Positions 1 to 12,200 of a DNA stretch of 64,000 nt are shown one piece after another (positions within the stretch are counted from its first letter, which is position 1; the number at the start of each line of letters is the position of its first letter). The notes beneath the pieces are model-generated. The model had not been told where the DNA came from and did not search any database. It saw nothing but the letters and a program-made list of their open reading frames with translations. The translations under genes and the position numbers were made by a program. Origin of the DNA: Pteria penguin (lineage: Eukaryota; Mollusca; Bivalvia; Pterioida; Pteriidae); contig CM068582.1 in assembly GCA_035048485.1 (NCBI GenBank), positions 17,239,269 to 17,303,268 of the forward strand, written 5' to 3'.

Positions 1-104
1 TTTTTTTATTTACATGTAATTGTGTTTGTTCAAGAAGAGCATAAATTAAAAATTTTAACTACAATAACACTCAATTTATACTAATTTTGAAAGCTATATT
101 TTCC

Positions 105-440
105 ATTTTTGTCTCGGCTAAAGGGGCTTCGCCCCCCCCCCCCCCCCCCCCCATCAGGGCTTTGCCCTGAACCTGACAAAGGGGGCTGTCGCTCCCTTGA
201 CTCCTGCTCCTCTGAGACAGTATGAAATGTTGGCATCTCTGTTACACATATATTAGCTGCTTGTACACTGGCTTGCACATATATCAGCTTTGCAGTTGAG
301 CCAAACTATCTGTAGCAGTTTCTTATTAAGATATCTTTCCCAGTTAGGTCAGTAGTGTTAAATCTAGGATTCCAAAAGGGCACACAAATTTCCCCATCAA
401 AAGGGCACTTTTTAACGCGGTATTTGGTAAAAAGGGCACT
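105..440. repeat. Dispersed repeat fragment with poly-C tract and 'gggcac' motifs
   Basis: The segment has a C run at about 131-152 set between a CGAAGC-rich half hairpin (aaggggcttcgcccc) and a second short hairpin (agggctttgccct). It is followed by an aaaagggcac motif used three times between 375 and 440. The GC-rich hairpins inside an AT-rich background suggest the end of a DNA transposon copy. No transposase is present. The 65-codon minus-strand frame across it is low complexity. Confidence 0.4.
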
Positions 441-2267
441 TAATTTAGCAACTTTAAATGTCACCAAATATATTTAAAAATTTAGTTTAAAATTGCATTA
501 TTTCCTCATTTTATCTACATAGATGATATTTGAAAATGTAAAAGACAATTGTTATTGATAATTTGATGTAATTTGCAATCCTTAACATTGCTTTGGTTGA
601 AAATCTTAATTCCAGCTTCTCTTCAGAATGAATTCCTTTTCACAGTTGTAGGAGCTATAATTACTTAATATCTGTTACAATTACATTATTGCAATGATTA
701 TATGCTTTTGAGTATTGCATAAATTCCCAATTTGTAAACTTATACTGTTTCATGTTCATAAAAATTTATTCAAACTTCTCCAAGACCAGCACTGCACCTT
801 CTGTCTATTACTGGCAACATGAGATACTGCAAGTTTTGTCATTGTACCTTGAACAGTCTTTACAGTATATCATTATTTTTTACATAACTTAAATATTTGA
901 ATGCCATGCCATTATTTTAGCTGAAAAGAATGTGTTATTAAACGAAATGTTATGTGGGATCTAGAAGTATGCATGTGCACAAAGACATAAACAAGTTTAT
1001 AAGTCCTTGATGTGCACTTGTATTTCTGGGTTGATATAAATTTTTAATTAATCTGACCAATATTTTGATGAAAATAAAGAAAACAGTTTGCTACTAACAA
1101 AACAAAAATTTCTCTCAGCCTCCAACATCCACCCAATTTTCCTTCACAAATAAACTCCTGGATCTCGGTGCTACAGGAAGGATGTGTGACTGTCGTTTGA
1201 ATAATTCAAATTCAAAATCTTAGAGGAAATTGCTGGAAGCATTAATAACGGGAAATATAAAGTGCATCTGTCCCCTTAAAGTTATTAGTTACTTTAGTTT
1301 TGTGACTGCTTTATACCACGACCTTTGTAAATAAGTTGCTGGCCCAAATGATTGTCTCAGCTCAAAGTACTTAAATAATAGTAATAAATCATAATGGTTA
1401 ATGTTCATTCACATTTATTGACTTACAGATCGTAGATATTCTATTGATTCTAGCAAGGACTTAGCCCTTGATTCTAGAAATACCAAAAAGTCATGTTTTA
1501 TAATCAGTTACGGGTTATGTTGTTCAGCTCTTTGATCGTAAAAAACCGACACGTCTGACAGTGTGAATACACTTCGTGTGTTTGTTGCCTCTCTTGTTGC
1601 AACTACTTATGATGATATTGTTGTATCAAATGAAAAAAAATGTTCTGAAAATATCATCTTCGCCGGAATTACTAAACAATGTTCAAAATTATCAGAGGAA
1701 ATGTGGAGAGTAGATCTTTAAATATTTGGTGTCAAATTGAGAAAATTAGTTAATATGATATTAAGTAAAGCATTTTAAAATGGGTAGCGATCGTGACCTG
1801 CTATGTAAACGAGTCACTTTTCATTTAATGTTTTACTTTTCGTATAATCCTAGAATAATTGCTTTTAAAGATCAAACATCCTTTAATTTTCTTTAATATC
1901 TGACTGATAACAGATGTGAATTTGACCTGCAAAATTACTATTTCGGCATTCAGGACAACCATGTCAAACTCTGTTCGTGTACAGATGTAATCTAAATATA
2001 AGAAGGTAACATTGATTAAATTGCCCCAATTAACACCTGAAAAGTAGCAGACAGTGCAGTACACAGGTTACGGCTGATATTTAGCGGGTCAAACAGCTGA
2101 CTTAGACTATTACGTAATGTACGGGAAGTGTTAGCAAATTCTAAAGAGGGCATGTCCGAAGCGATATCCGTAATATACTGGCCCTATAAATAACGATCTT
2201 TTTGAGGGTTTCGTATTACGTGAACAAAGATTGATCTTCTTTAGTCTCATAAAATAATCACATAGGG

Positions 2268-2335
2268 AAAATAAGGGCATGGCGCTCAGAAAAAGGGCAT
2301 GGCGCAGCATAAAAAGGGCATGGCGCGGCGCCATG
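2268..2335. repeat. Short tandem repeat, aaaaagggcatggcgc
   Basis: Three adjacent copies of an approximately 20-bp unit built on aaaaagggcatggcgc end in a small palindrome (ggcatggcgcggcgccatgc). It resembles the 'agggcac' motifs near 375-440 and may belong to the same transposon family. Confidence 0.45.
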
Positions 2336-3926
2336 CTATTTCGCTTTAGATAAAACACTAGTCAGAAACTTGAAGATTGTTTCTAAATTATGTGGTCTTT
2401 GACAAGGAATCCATTCCTGATTATTTGATTTGGTTTAATAATCTAGTGAGCTGGAGCAAGTGCTGGAACTCATTGTTGTTTTCTCTTAGTCAGGGTTAGA
2501 ATCTTAGATAAGGTACCATATTCACTCTTGTATAGTACAACTTCATGTATATTACACACTCTCAACTTTTGGGAAATAATTGGAGAAAAAGTCTACATCT
2601 TGGGTATAATACGCAGGTAAAATTGCTGCATAAGCAAGTGGTCAAGAACCTTAAGTTTACTTAGAAGAAATCTCTGTATTACAAACAGATTTACTTTACA
2701 GAAAACACAATTGGTTATACGCCTGAACCTTAGGATATTCAATGACTTGGTTAAAACCACTTGCCGTAATGAAATTAATTTGTGATCCGAATTTTGTGTT
2801 AATAGAGAGAAAACTGTAAAGAATTGTAACAATTAGCCGCTGTAATTAGTACTCTTGATAAAGTACCAATAATGAAGCAAAGCCGTCATTTTATATATAT
2901 TTTACACTTATTATCTTGAAGTGTCTATGTTTGTTCAAAATAAATTGATTAACACAGCAGTAAAGGTAGAAGAAGTGTGAACAACCAATTATCCCAGTGG
3001 GGTAATGACTTACTGTTTGACCATAAAGCCATTTCATCTTGATCGACGATGATCAGATGATTGGATTGCATAGGCACATGTATGTTATTTCAAAATATGT
3101 AGTCACATTTGTAAAAACATCTTCATTTCAGTGCTTATTGTCAAGTGTTCAACACAGGAGGTAAAACTGTAATGATTATCTCTGTATCAAGTGTCTAAAA
3201 TCCATTTCTGTGGTCAAGTAAGGGTTCCCAAAGTCTTATTGTCATGTTCTTATCATTGTCAGCGGACATTTACAGGAGTATCACTGCAGAAATATGATTA
3301 AGAATTCTTACATCTGGAAAAAAGGTTCTTGTTTTAGATCTTGTGTATAACACGCACCTGGAAAATCAAAGTTAGATTTTATGAAAAAAAGTGCGTATTA
3401 TACACGAGTGAATACGGTATATGTATATGAGGGGTTTATCAGTGTTCCTGGTTAGAGCCAGTGATTCTAAGGAGGAATGGGAAGGGATAGGAGATCAAGT
3501 TTTCTCCATAATTATGCCCACCGCAATAAAATTGAGAGGATATTCTGGAATTGTAATATCAGGTTGTCTGTCTGTATAGTAGACATAAAAGTTTCCGGCT
3601 CTTTTTCCACACATGCTTGAAATTAAGCTTGTACTGGTATATATCTTTATTAAAAGAAACTACAGAGCTAGTCGAATATTGTTATGATTTGAAATACTTT
3701 TGCAGAAGTTTTGGTTCTTTGATATCAAATGCTACATGTACTTGCAGAGTATTATAAAACACAGTTTTAGTTAAATAATGGCTGTCGCCATATGGATGAA
3801 TAATCTTGGTGTAACATAAAAGACAAAACTAGTGTTTAAAAATAATGTTAATGTATTAACATGCACTTGTACTCTCTATGTAAGATTTCTGCCTTACTCC
3901 TGTGATATTTAGATTTATTATTTCAG

Positions 3927-4033
3927 TGATGCTGCAACCTTTTGATTATGATCCAGCAGAAAAAAATAAACATAAATTTATGGTCCAAACAATGTTTGCT
4001 CCTGAAGGACCTATAGAATCACTGGATCAAGTG
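3927..4033 (+). CDS. VAP: VAP exon: MSP domain, FFAT-contact segment
   Basis: The acceptor is tttcag and the donor gtaagt. The exon starts with two bases finishing a codon (presumably GTG, Val), then 35 codons beginning [20 protein letters not shown]. Lys and Met of the HKFM run match the FFAT-binding residues of the family. It ends in phase 0. Confidence 0.93.
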
Positions 4034-6217
4034 GTAAGTTGCAATATGCTTGAATTCCATATTCAAATTAATCAGTGATGCATCTTAACCTTATTCATAA
4101 ATAGAAAATCTGTTTCACAAGGTTGAGAGCAAATCACAAGTCTCTGCAAAACACTAGGAAATAAAGTGTAAATTTTTCTGGAGTGTTTCTCACATTTGTA
4201 TAGAAGCACTATTGAATGGGTATTAAAAGGCAGAGTTCAGAAAAGGTTTAGAGAAATGTTAGACATCTAAAAGAAATAAGTCCAATTGTCAATCATACAA
4301 TAACACTAAAATAACTAAGATATCACTCATCATCACATCTCCATGGGACACATTAGTAACAGGAAGATGAATGATGAGATAGCAGCAACAGTTCCAGATT
4401 GTTAGCAGAGACCGCATCTTGTAGTAAATTAACACTGTTCTCCTATAAATGAATTTAAATGACATTAGTCTGTCGAGCTAGATTTTGTTTAAATGTCTGA
4501 AAAAAGGAAATTCTACTTTCAAATTCAAAATTTTGGTTTCCCAAGAAAAGAAAACGTGTTAAGTGCACATTGGTTGCATAATCTAAAAATGAAAAACTGG
4601 ACATAAAAACCTGTTGGTTATAAACTTTGGTGCCCTTTTTGTATTCATTCGTATCATATAAAGACATTGTAGGTTGTTTTCAACACAGTATAAACAAACC
4701 AAATTAAAATCTAAATGCATTAATGCATTCTACTGAGGTATGTGGGCGTAAATAATCTTGCAGCAAATGCATTCTGTAGGTACATGTATTTGTATAATTA
4801 AGCCATTGATAATTTGATTATTCTCATATTGATGTCTTTGCAAAACTCACCTGACTGACGCAAATATCTGGTTAATATTGGATTGGACTGGTAAAACTTG
4901 CACTATTACATTTGTATTTAATTGAAATATGAATCTTTGCCAGACAAATGTCCTTTAAAACAAAAACACTGTGGGCAGAAAGGAAAGCTGTTTTGATTTT
5001 ATCGAAACACATGCGTAAACTTACAAAGAAAGTTCATCAATAGTTACATGAAGTACAAATTCATAATTGATCCCATAAATATCTGACCTACAGAATTGGT
5101 TACAGTTAAGTCTATGATTGTTACTGTATGTGAAATGGGCTACAGTACTGGATGTCATGCCTTTCGTTGAAATCTAGAGTCAAAAGTCTCATGAATGTTT
5201 GAGCTAAAAGCTTCATGTACTCCATTTGAAGCATTTTTCTCACAATGTTTTTCACCTTTTAAAGAAATCGTGCGCCCAGGGGTTTTTTTTTTTTGATACC
5301 GGTAACCCTGTAAAAATTTATAGGGTCTGCATATATTTATATTTTTATTTTTTGGCCTTATAAATGTAGATATTGTTTGAAACTATAGCAGAGCTGTTTA
5401 CATCTATGATTTTGCAATAGATTCTACAGATTCCTATTAAAAAATACAGACTATGATTTTAGCATCAAAATCTGAAAAATAATGTTTAAAACGTTCCATA
5501 AAATCTGTAAAATTGATCACAATCACCACTTAAATGCTTCAGATGCGTTGTAATTGCACCTGTTGCAAGCATTCATTAGCTCCACAGACAGCACTTTGTG
5601 CAAAAGAGATATTGCAACCCACCCACCCAGTAAATGTGAAGATAGCAAGGAAAATGTTTGTTTTGAGTGATTATGCATGATTTATTATGGTACATGTACA
5701 TGTATAATAACTGATGTTTAATAGTGATGTGGTTGTAGGGTTGGGGGACAAAGATCAAAATTGAGAACATATATTACAAATGATAAATGTTGATGAGATG
5801 TTTTCAAATTTTGTAGTAGTTTCAATATTCAAGTGAAATTGCTTTGATTGATGATAATTTGATTAGATACCGGGGTAATATATGTTATACAGAATTTTGA
5901 ATATAAAATTTAATTGAATATGAGGTAGGGGTTATTGTGAAGATCATTATGTAAGACATTTCAGAATGAATGTGTTGCTATTTGTAATTTGATTGAGGTT
6001 ACAAACTAGAACATTTTCAGTTAAGATGCCTTAGAGTTCAAAGGGATAGGATTAAAAGAGAGTAAATGTAGATGGGAGGAGGGGGTGAGGCACCACCTGT
6101 GAACAATTATTGTCAATTTATATCAATGCACTTTGTAATTATAATATTAGAAAATTTGATATTTATGTGTTCGAAGAAGAAGGGGGGGAGGGGGTCAGGT
6201 TTCAAACTCTAGAACTC

Positions 6218-6253
<36 letters not shown>

Positions 6254-9200
6254 ATTGTGATCTATCACCGTCCGTCGTTAACTTTTCACGTTTTCGACCT
6301 CTTCTCCAGAACCACTGAACAGATTTTGATGAAACTTGATAAGCATGTAGTACTCATGGTCCCCTACAAGTGTTGTTGTTTTTCGTCCGGATTCATCAAC
6401 AGGTGGCGCCACCACAGGCAAAAGTAGGTCAAAGAGGGTACCCTCCTTTGACAAACTTCTTCTTCAGACCGGGGGCATACAGAGACAAACTGAATGCATA
6501 GGAATGATCTAGAGGGATGTGTGAAGAAGTGTTGTTATATTTGGTTCCGTTCTTAAATCAAATTTTTGACGTTTTTTTGTACTTGGTAGTTTTAATGCAG
6601 AAAAGAGGTATTTTTTTCTTTTAGTAAACATTGATGCATTAATTTGGTTTAATTTGATCATTTTGATGGTAAGAAATACTACTGCGAAGAAAATTTTTCA
6701 ATATTTTATGTTTTGGATTTTTTATGAATTTTTTAAAACTTTCAAGAAAAAGGGGGGTGGGATAATTGGTGTAAACATTTCACCGTTTGAACTTTTTCTT
6801 CGGAACCACTTGCTGGAATTCAATGAAACTTGGCATGCATCAAATACTCAAGGTCCCCGACAAATGTGGTCATCTTTGTAAGGATCCATGAACAGGTGGC
6901 ACCACCACAGACAAAAGTAGGTCACAGAGGGTACCCTCCTTTGACAAACTTCTTATTCAGATCGGGTGCATACAGCGACAAACCGACTGCATAGGAATGA
7001 TTTAGAGGCATATGGGAAGAAGTGTTGATATTTTTGGTTCCATTCTGAAATCAAATTTTTGACGTTTTTTCATTTTTATTTTGGACTTTGTTATTTTAAT
7101 GCATTAAAGAGTTATTATTTTCTTTTAGTAAACATTGATGCATTCATTTGGTTTCATTTAATCATTTCTATGGTAAGGAATGCTGGTGCGAAGGAATTTT
7201 TTCAATATCTCGATTTTTGAATTTTTTATGAATTTTTTAAGACTTCCAAGAAAAGGGGGGGGGGGACAATTTTTCATATCTTCAACTTGATCTACAGAAC
7301 AACTTGAAGGATTGTGATAAAACTGGGTAGGATGCAAGTACTCATAGTCCTTTTCAAAGGTTTTGTTTTTTGTGCGGATCATCCAAATTGGTTAACAGAT
7401 AATGCCACCATGTCTAAAAGTAGGTCTCACAATGGTACATGTACCACTTGGTAATTGAAATATGGAGAGTAGCAGTTCAAATCCAGCTGTGGTCAAAAAA
7501 ATTTTTTTTTTTTTTTACACATCTAAATAAGTTTTTAGATGTTTCTCAACATATGAAATTAGGAATTTTACGTTTAAGACTTCCAAAAAAAAAGGGGGGG
7601 GGTTTGGGCCATTTTTCACATTTTCAACTTTTTCTACAAAACTGTTTGAAGGATTTTAATAAATCTTGGTAGAAATAAGTCACTTATGATCCTCTTCAAA
7701 TTCTGTTGTTTTTGTCCAGACCTCTTTACAGGTGGCGCCACCATAGTCAAGAGTAGGTCACAAAAGAGTTCCCTCCTTTAACAATATTCTTTTTCATACG
7801 GGCTGTATACAGAGACAAACAGAATGCATAGAAATGATCTAGAGGGATGAGTGAAGACGTATCGTCATCTTGGTTCCCTTCCAAAATTTATACAACATTT
7901 CTTTGGACTTGGTGATTCAATGCAGAAAAAAGTGTCATATTTCCTAGTTAATTGATAATGATGATTTCTTATGGACTATTGTGATCATAATTATGGTAAG
8001 GATTGTTACTTTGAAAGAATTTTTTCAATATCTCAATTTTTGGATTTTCTATGAATTTTTTAAGACTTCCAAATGAGGGTGTATAGGAACAATTCAATCA
8101 CATTTTTCACTTCTGCTGTTATACCACATGAAAGATTTTAATGAAACATAGAATATATGAAGTACTAAAAGTCCTCTATCAATTTGGTAAATTTCATCCA
8201 AATTGGTTAACAGATAATGCCACCATGTCTCACAATAGTACATATACCACTTGGTAATTGAAATATGGAGAGTAGCGGTTCAAATCCAGCTGTGGTCAAA
8301 ATTTTTTTTTTCATTTCTTTACACATCTAAATAAGTTTTTAGATGTTTCTCAACACTCAACATATGAAATTAGGCAATTTTAAGTTAGATCTGGACAATA
8401 TTTGAAACAATTGTTGTTCATGACCCAGACTTGAAATCAGTCAACAAAAGGCCCCACCTAAAGAAAATGACTAACTTGTTGCCCTGAATGACTTCTTGCA
8501 GAGACAAAGGAAATGCTTAATATCAAAATCACCTGAATGGATGTGCAAAAAAGTGTTGTTTTTTATTCTAGTCTGAAATAAAATTTGACATATTTTCAAC
8601 ATCTGTGTTGACTTAGTCACATTAATGCAAAAATAAATGAATTCTTCCTTCATGCATGACTGATAATCTAGGTACTCAGGTGAGCGATATAGGCCCACTT
8701 GGGCCTCTTGTTTTTTCTTCAATTTTCCATAAAAGCATCTGACATTGAAGTCATGTGTGAGGTATGATTGTCTGAATGGAAGGGAGGGGGGGGGTCAGAG
8801 GTCAAAGTCGGGAATTATATTTATGAATTATATATATATATATATACAGCAATGTGCATTTCAGTAACCTGTTGAAATTTAAATATGATATCCTGTTTGA
8901 TGGAAAGGGGAGGGGGGCTTGAAGGTGAAAATGAAGGACATTTAAAAATCAATGTAGACAAATAATTTTGTAATTGTTGTATTTTTGACATTTATTCAAT
9001 ATTACTAGGTGATTAGAAGGAGATGGAGATTGGGCAGGGGAGGTCAACATGTAGAACACTTTGTCCTCTTCCTTTTTAACTAGATTGCAAAGCAATCCTG
9101 GTCTATAGATTGGTGATGTCCGTCTGTCTGTCCATCAACATTTTGATTAGAGTTTCTGGTTGAAGCAAAATCTCGTCAACCAAGAGGAGTATAAACATAA

Positions 9201-12200
9201 TACTTCACACATAGGTTCCTATGACCAGAGCTTTTTAATTATGCCATGACTCTTGACCTAGTGAAGTTGACCGTGGACTTTGACTTTAAAATACTTTAAC
9301 TTAAGCTTTATCTTTGGAATCAGTAGGGATAGAGTTTGGATACTTTACACTTACTAAGTTCTTCATGATGAGTGCTTTCAGTTTAAATTTGCTTTGCAAT
9401 GTGGCGATACCATCTAGAGCAGTTTCTTGTTACATAATGTTGTATTATATATTTGAGAGTAGTTAAGTAAAATTGGATAAAGGGGGATCTCAGAGAAAAT
9501 TTATCTGTTTTAAGAATGTTTATAATATACAGCCAAGCATTGATTAAGTGACTCTTGCACCTCTAATTAGATAACTGCATGGCTGGTAATGTCTAAGAGG
9601 CCTACATCAAAGTAATTGTCCTATAGGCTAGAAAAATCACAAACACATAGATCTAAGGGTATGGTATTATCTGGGAAGGTAGATTCATTGATAGCACAGG
9701 GTGATCTAGACATCACTTTATTGGCTTTATGGCAGTGTAGTCCAGGTGTTTTGTAATTTTTATACAGTCCAAGTGTAAATTCAGGAACTACTCAAAACTT
9801 TATTATTTAATACTACATGTACATTGTAAGATCATTAGATGTGAACTCCCACAGGTAATTTGTATGTGAATTGTCACTGTGTCTTGTGTAATTTGTCCAT
9901 TGTGTTTTGTATATATTTTCTCCAGAACACCTGAGCTGCATTGATAAGAATAAACACCTTATTCACAATACACCTAGCTACAACATACACATATATAAAG
10001 CAATTTGATTCCAAACACTTCCTTTAATCTCTTAAATTTTTACATGGATCAGGATAACTGGAAAATGCTTTAAAATTCCAGACCGTGTCGTCACTCCCAA
10101 ATGGACCATCACATACTCTGGCTCAGTCCATACATGTACATGGAACAGTCAGGAATGGTTGCTACCATCTGTCTTAATAATAAACAACATTCATAAATAC
10201 AATAACAAACAATGAGTAAAGTTACTCATGTATTGTCATTGCATATAAATACATGTAGCGACTTTTTCTATTTTTTTATTATGAATTAGAAAGATTGAAT
10301 TCTAATTGTATGGTTTTCAGTTTCATATTGGGATTAAATGATTATTTATTTGTGATTTATTACTTTATACTATGATTCTTTTATTACTTTATACTATGAT
10401 TCTTTTATTACTTTATCCTATGATTCTTTTATGACTTTCCAGTGGAAAGAGGCACATCCTGATAGTCTGATGGATTCCAAGTTGAAGTGTTTATTTGAAT
10501 TGCCAACAGAAAATGCTCAAGCAGCCAGTAAACCGGTAACTCCTCTACTATCTTTGTTACAAAGACATACATAAGGAATTTCATTTCTCATTAATGACAT
10601 ATTCTTCCTGAATACATGTACATGTATCTAATAGCAGACTTAAACAACTGCACTGTTATTTTCCAACAAAATGTGGAAATCTTATTTTAATCACCAAACA
10701 TTATCAAATCAAATAAAATATTGCAGCAACTTGAATACTTGAATTTTTCTAGTGCAAGAGAACAAAATAGAAAAAAACCTTACATATATTGTCAAACATA
10801 GCACTCTGGTGTGACTTATTTAAATGGATTGTATGTTCATGCATTCATTGGTATGTAATTTTATAAGTCTGCTTACCAATGAAAACAACAAAAATTGGTA
10901 TTCCACAATTCATAAGCCATTCAGGGTATTTAGTGGCAAACATACATGATTTGATATGGTTATTATCAGATTATTACTACTTTTTGTTACAGGTCCCAGA
11001 TGAAAAACCTAAACAAACCAAGCAAGTGCAACTCGAGTCTTCACCGCCAACTAAGGTAAAATCTTAAAAATGTGAGAAAAAATTACAAAATATGATAGAC
11101 TAGGAGTTATTTTTGTAAAAAGTTAAATCCCATATGTGGACACATATTTTGGTATGTCAGTTAGATTTGTCTGTTTTCATGAAATTGTCAGCACTCCACC
11201 TTGTAATAATTTTAATCACAGTTGTGTACCTGTTTTTAAAACAAGGATTCTATCCTCAGAGGAAAGAGCAAATGGGGAGAGGTTATCAAAAATTTTGTCC
11301 TCACACCTCCTATTATCATTATGGATTCAAATGATATGATGATGGTACATGATCGGTACCACTTGCTATTGTGTACATGTACTTGGGTTTGAATTTTGTT
11401 CTGGCCCATGAGGACAGGTATCGTGGTTTTCACAGACCTCAAAAAGTGCTTGAATTTAGGGCCAATCCTTGAAAAAGGCTTGAAAATAATAGTGGTCTTG
11501 AAAAGTGCTTGAATTTTATGATAGATGCTTGATTTTGTCAGAGTCTTTGAATATATTCCCTGCATGTGTCTTTATTTTTTTCAAAGAGATAATTTTTAGA
11601 AACAATAGCAGCATCAGTTAGAGGCTTCAGTGAATTTGTTCCATTTTGTAAAGCATTTTAGTGATGTTATACATGGGGAACTCTTTTGTGTGCAGTGCAT
11701 TATTGATTTTAGCACTTATACGTGTATGTACATTTCTCGACTTTGGTTTGACTTGCAAGGTCTTGATGGCTGAAATAGACCTGTTGAATGTGCGTGAAAA
11801 ATTCTTGAAAATTTGTCTTATTTTGATGAAAAATGCTGGAAAAGCCCTATTTTTTCTAAGACCCCAAAAATTGTCAAAATATAATGCCAATTAGTCATAG
11901 AAATATTTTGTCTAAAGTAGTAAATAACATTTTTTTCTGTGATATTGAAATTGTAATGTGAAGAACATGAGGGAATGCAACTAAGGAAGTCTTAAATGGC
12001 ATTTACTTTCATTGTCATTGGGGTTCTGAAGAAGACAGCATTAAAACTGCAGTCATTTATAAAACATGCTGGGTTTTTTTTTTTGCTTTGGTCAACATGG
12101 AAGAGATTTTATTGTTGTTTAGGAATTTGAAACCAACTTTTTGATTGGTATTGTTTATGCAGTGCACGATTTATACTACATGCATATCATACCAGAATGA

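Larger units (their letters stand above)
1..3926. other. Upstream/intron sequence of VAP, no exon seen
   Basis: The first VAP exon found starts at 3927 with a split codon, so this stretch is intron, and the exons for the N-terminal ~70 residues of the MSP domain must lie further left. I looked for the conserved part of that domain here and found nothing. Only short dispersed repeats are visible (listed separately). Open frames of 60-80 codons on the minus strand have no recognisable domain and look like chance. Confidence 0.6.
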
